In this document: in pieces, positions 44,447-45,017 of the stretch
How the letters are laid out: each line of letters starts with the position of its first letter
How positions within the stretch are numbered: the first letter of the stretch is position 1
NCBI GenBank assembly: GCA_023424135.1
Contig: JAFAEH010000106.1
Span: forward strand, 1-45,017
DNA: 45,017 bases
Reading direction: 5' to 3'
DNA from: Actinomycetes bacterium
GTDB taxonomy: Bacteria; Actinomycetota; Actinomycetes; Actinomycetales; Cellulomonadaceae
Position numbers and translations under genes: made by a program
Notes under the pieces: generated by a model
Databases searched by the model: none
Told to the model about the DNA's origin: nothing
The model's input: the letters and a program-made list of their open reading frames with translations, nothing else

Positions 44447-45017
44447 GACTGGCTCTCCTCGGTGACGACGGCGCCGGCGTGCCGACGCACGAGGTCGCGC
44501 GCGGCGTCGAGATCGGCGGGGGACTTGAGCGCGAGGGTCTCGACGCCCGGCAGCGTACGCCGGGCTAGCCCGGTCAGGACACCACCGGGGGCGACCTCCA
44601 GCAGCGCGGTCACGCCGAGACCGGCGAGCGTGGCCTGGCACAGGTCCCAGCGCACCGGGCGTGCGACCTGCGCGACGATCCGGGCCAGGGCGTCGGCGCC
44701 GTCGGCGACGACCGCGCCGTCGGCGTTGCCGAGCAGCGTGACGACGGGCCGGCGGGGGGTGACGTCCGCGGCGGCGGCTGCGAGCTCGTCCACCGCGGGG
44801 GCCATGTACCGGGTGTGGAACGCGCCGGCGACCTGCAACGGGACGACGCGCGCGCGGGTCGGCGGCTCGGCGGTCAGCGCCGCGAGCGCGTCGAGCGCAC
44901 CCGCGGCGACGACCTGGCCACCGCCGTTGACGTTGGCGGGCACGAGGTCGAGCGCCTCGAGCCGCGCCAGGACCTCGTCGGGGTCGCCGCCGAGGACGGC
45001 GCTCATGCCCGTGGGCG
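44443..45017 (-). CDS. fabD: Malonyl-CoA:ACP transacylase, 3' part (cut by window edge)
   Basis: The last 190 or so residues of FabD, which loads malonyl groups onto ACP. The visible part begins at ...PTGMSAVLGGDPDEVLA, has PANVNGGGQVV, and AGAFHTRYM with the catalytic His, and ends in VTEESQS. The GHSLGE serine motif lies outside the window. An internal ATG at 45006 is not the real start. It is the first visible gene of the fatty-acid cluster. Confidence 0.92.
   Translation of the reverse strand, partial: PTGMSAVLGGDPDEVLARLEALDLVPANVNGGGQVVAAGALDALAALTAEPPTRARVVPLQVAGAFHTRYMAPAVDELAAAAADVTPRRPVVTLLGNADGAVVADGADALARIVAQVARPVRWDLCQATLAGLGVTALLEVAPGGVLTGLARRTLPGVETLALKSPADLDAARDLVRRHAGAVVTEESQS

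Overview
The window is high-GC, densely coded DNA from an actinobacterium. A small BldC regulator, DUF3145 and DUF1206 proteins, frequent GTG starts, promoters placed right against start codons and the fabD-fabH-acpP-fabF order all fit this. The MalF/MalG pair and the gene mix suggest a Cellulomonas-like member of the Micrococcales; that genus call is inference, since no rRNA is present.

Layout. (1) 1-12.3 kb is chromosomal core: maltose-type ABC permeases malF-malG with a strong terminator, a small membrane protein overlapping dgt, a YCII-like protein, dnaG, a transglutaminase-like protein, a small four-helix membrane protein, a DUF1778/GNAT toxin-antitoxin pair with a palindromic operator candidate, tRNA-Asn(GTT) with its terminator, two tandem PAP2 phosphatases, a PH-domain protein and tRNA-Met(CAT). 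(2) 12.3-33.8 kb is a genomic island. It is edged by a frameshifted IS3-type OrfA remnant beside the tRNA-Met and by a tyrosine-recombinase remnant on the right. (3) 33.9-45 kb is core again: DUF1206, a cyclic-di-GMP-I riboswitch in front of bldC, peptide deformylase, DUF3145, a duplicated flavin-based electron-transfer cluster around apbE, and a type II fatty-acid synthesis cluster cut by the window edge.

The island is the most unusual part. Six large genes on the minus strand (31445 down to 12680) are separated by gaps of 15, -1, 16, -4 and 32 bases and look like one operon: a 1735-aa DEAD-box/DUF1998 helicase ending in a VSR/DUF559-like nuclease domain, DrmD, an Eco57I/PglX-like N6-adenine methyltransferase, McrB, McrC, and a phospholipase-D/SNF2-helicase fusion. 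A divergent gene encodes a TIGR04141/DUF6119 protein. DrmD plus the methyltransferase are the class 1 DISARM signature, but separate drmA, drmB and drmC are absent. Their activities (helicase, DUF1998, PLD nuclease) appear instead inside two fusion proteins, and a complete McrBC sits in the middle. The McrB has an N-terminal stack of putative DNA-reader domains, including one resembling alkyltransferase-like proteins. I read this as a composite anti-phage system, DISARM-like in parts, whose exact architecture I do not recognise.

The flavin cluster encodes two secreted FMN-binding lipoproteins, two RnfD/NqrB-like membrane domains fused to NAD(P)H:flavin reductase modules, and ApbE, which attaches FMN to such proteins. 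Together they could carry electrons from cytoplasmic NAD(P)H across the membrane to extracytoplasmic flavoproteins. The riboswitch-bldC arrangement would link the second messenger c-di-GMP directly to translation of a developmental-type regulator.
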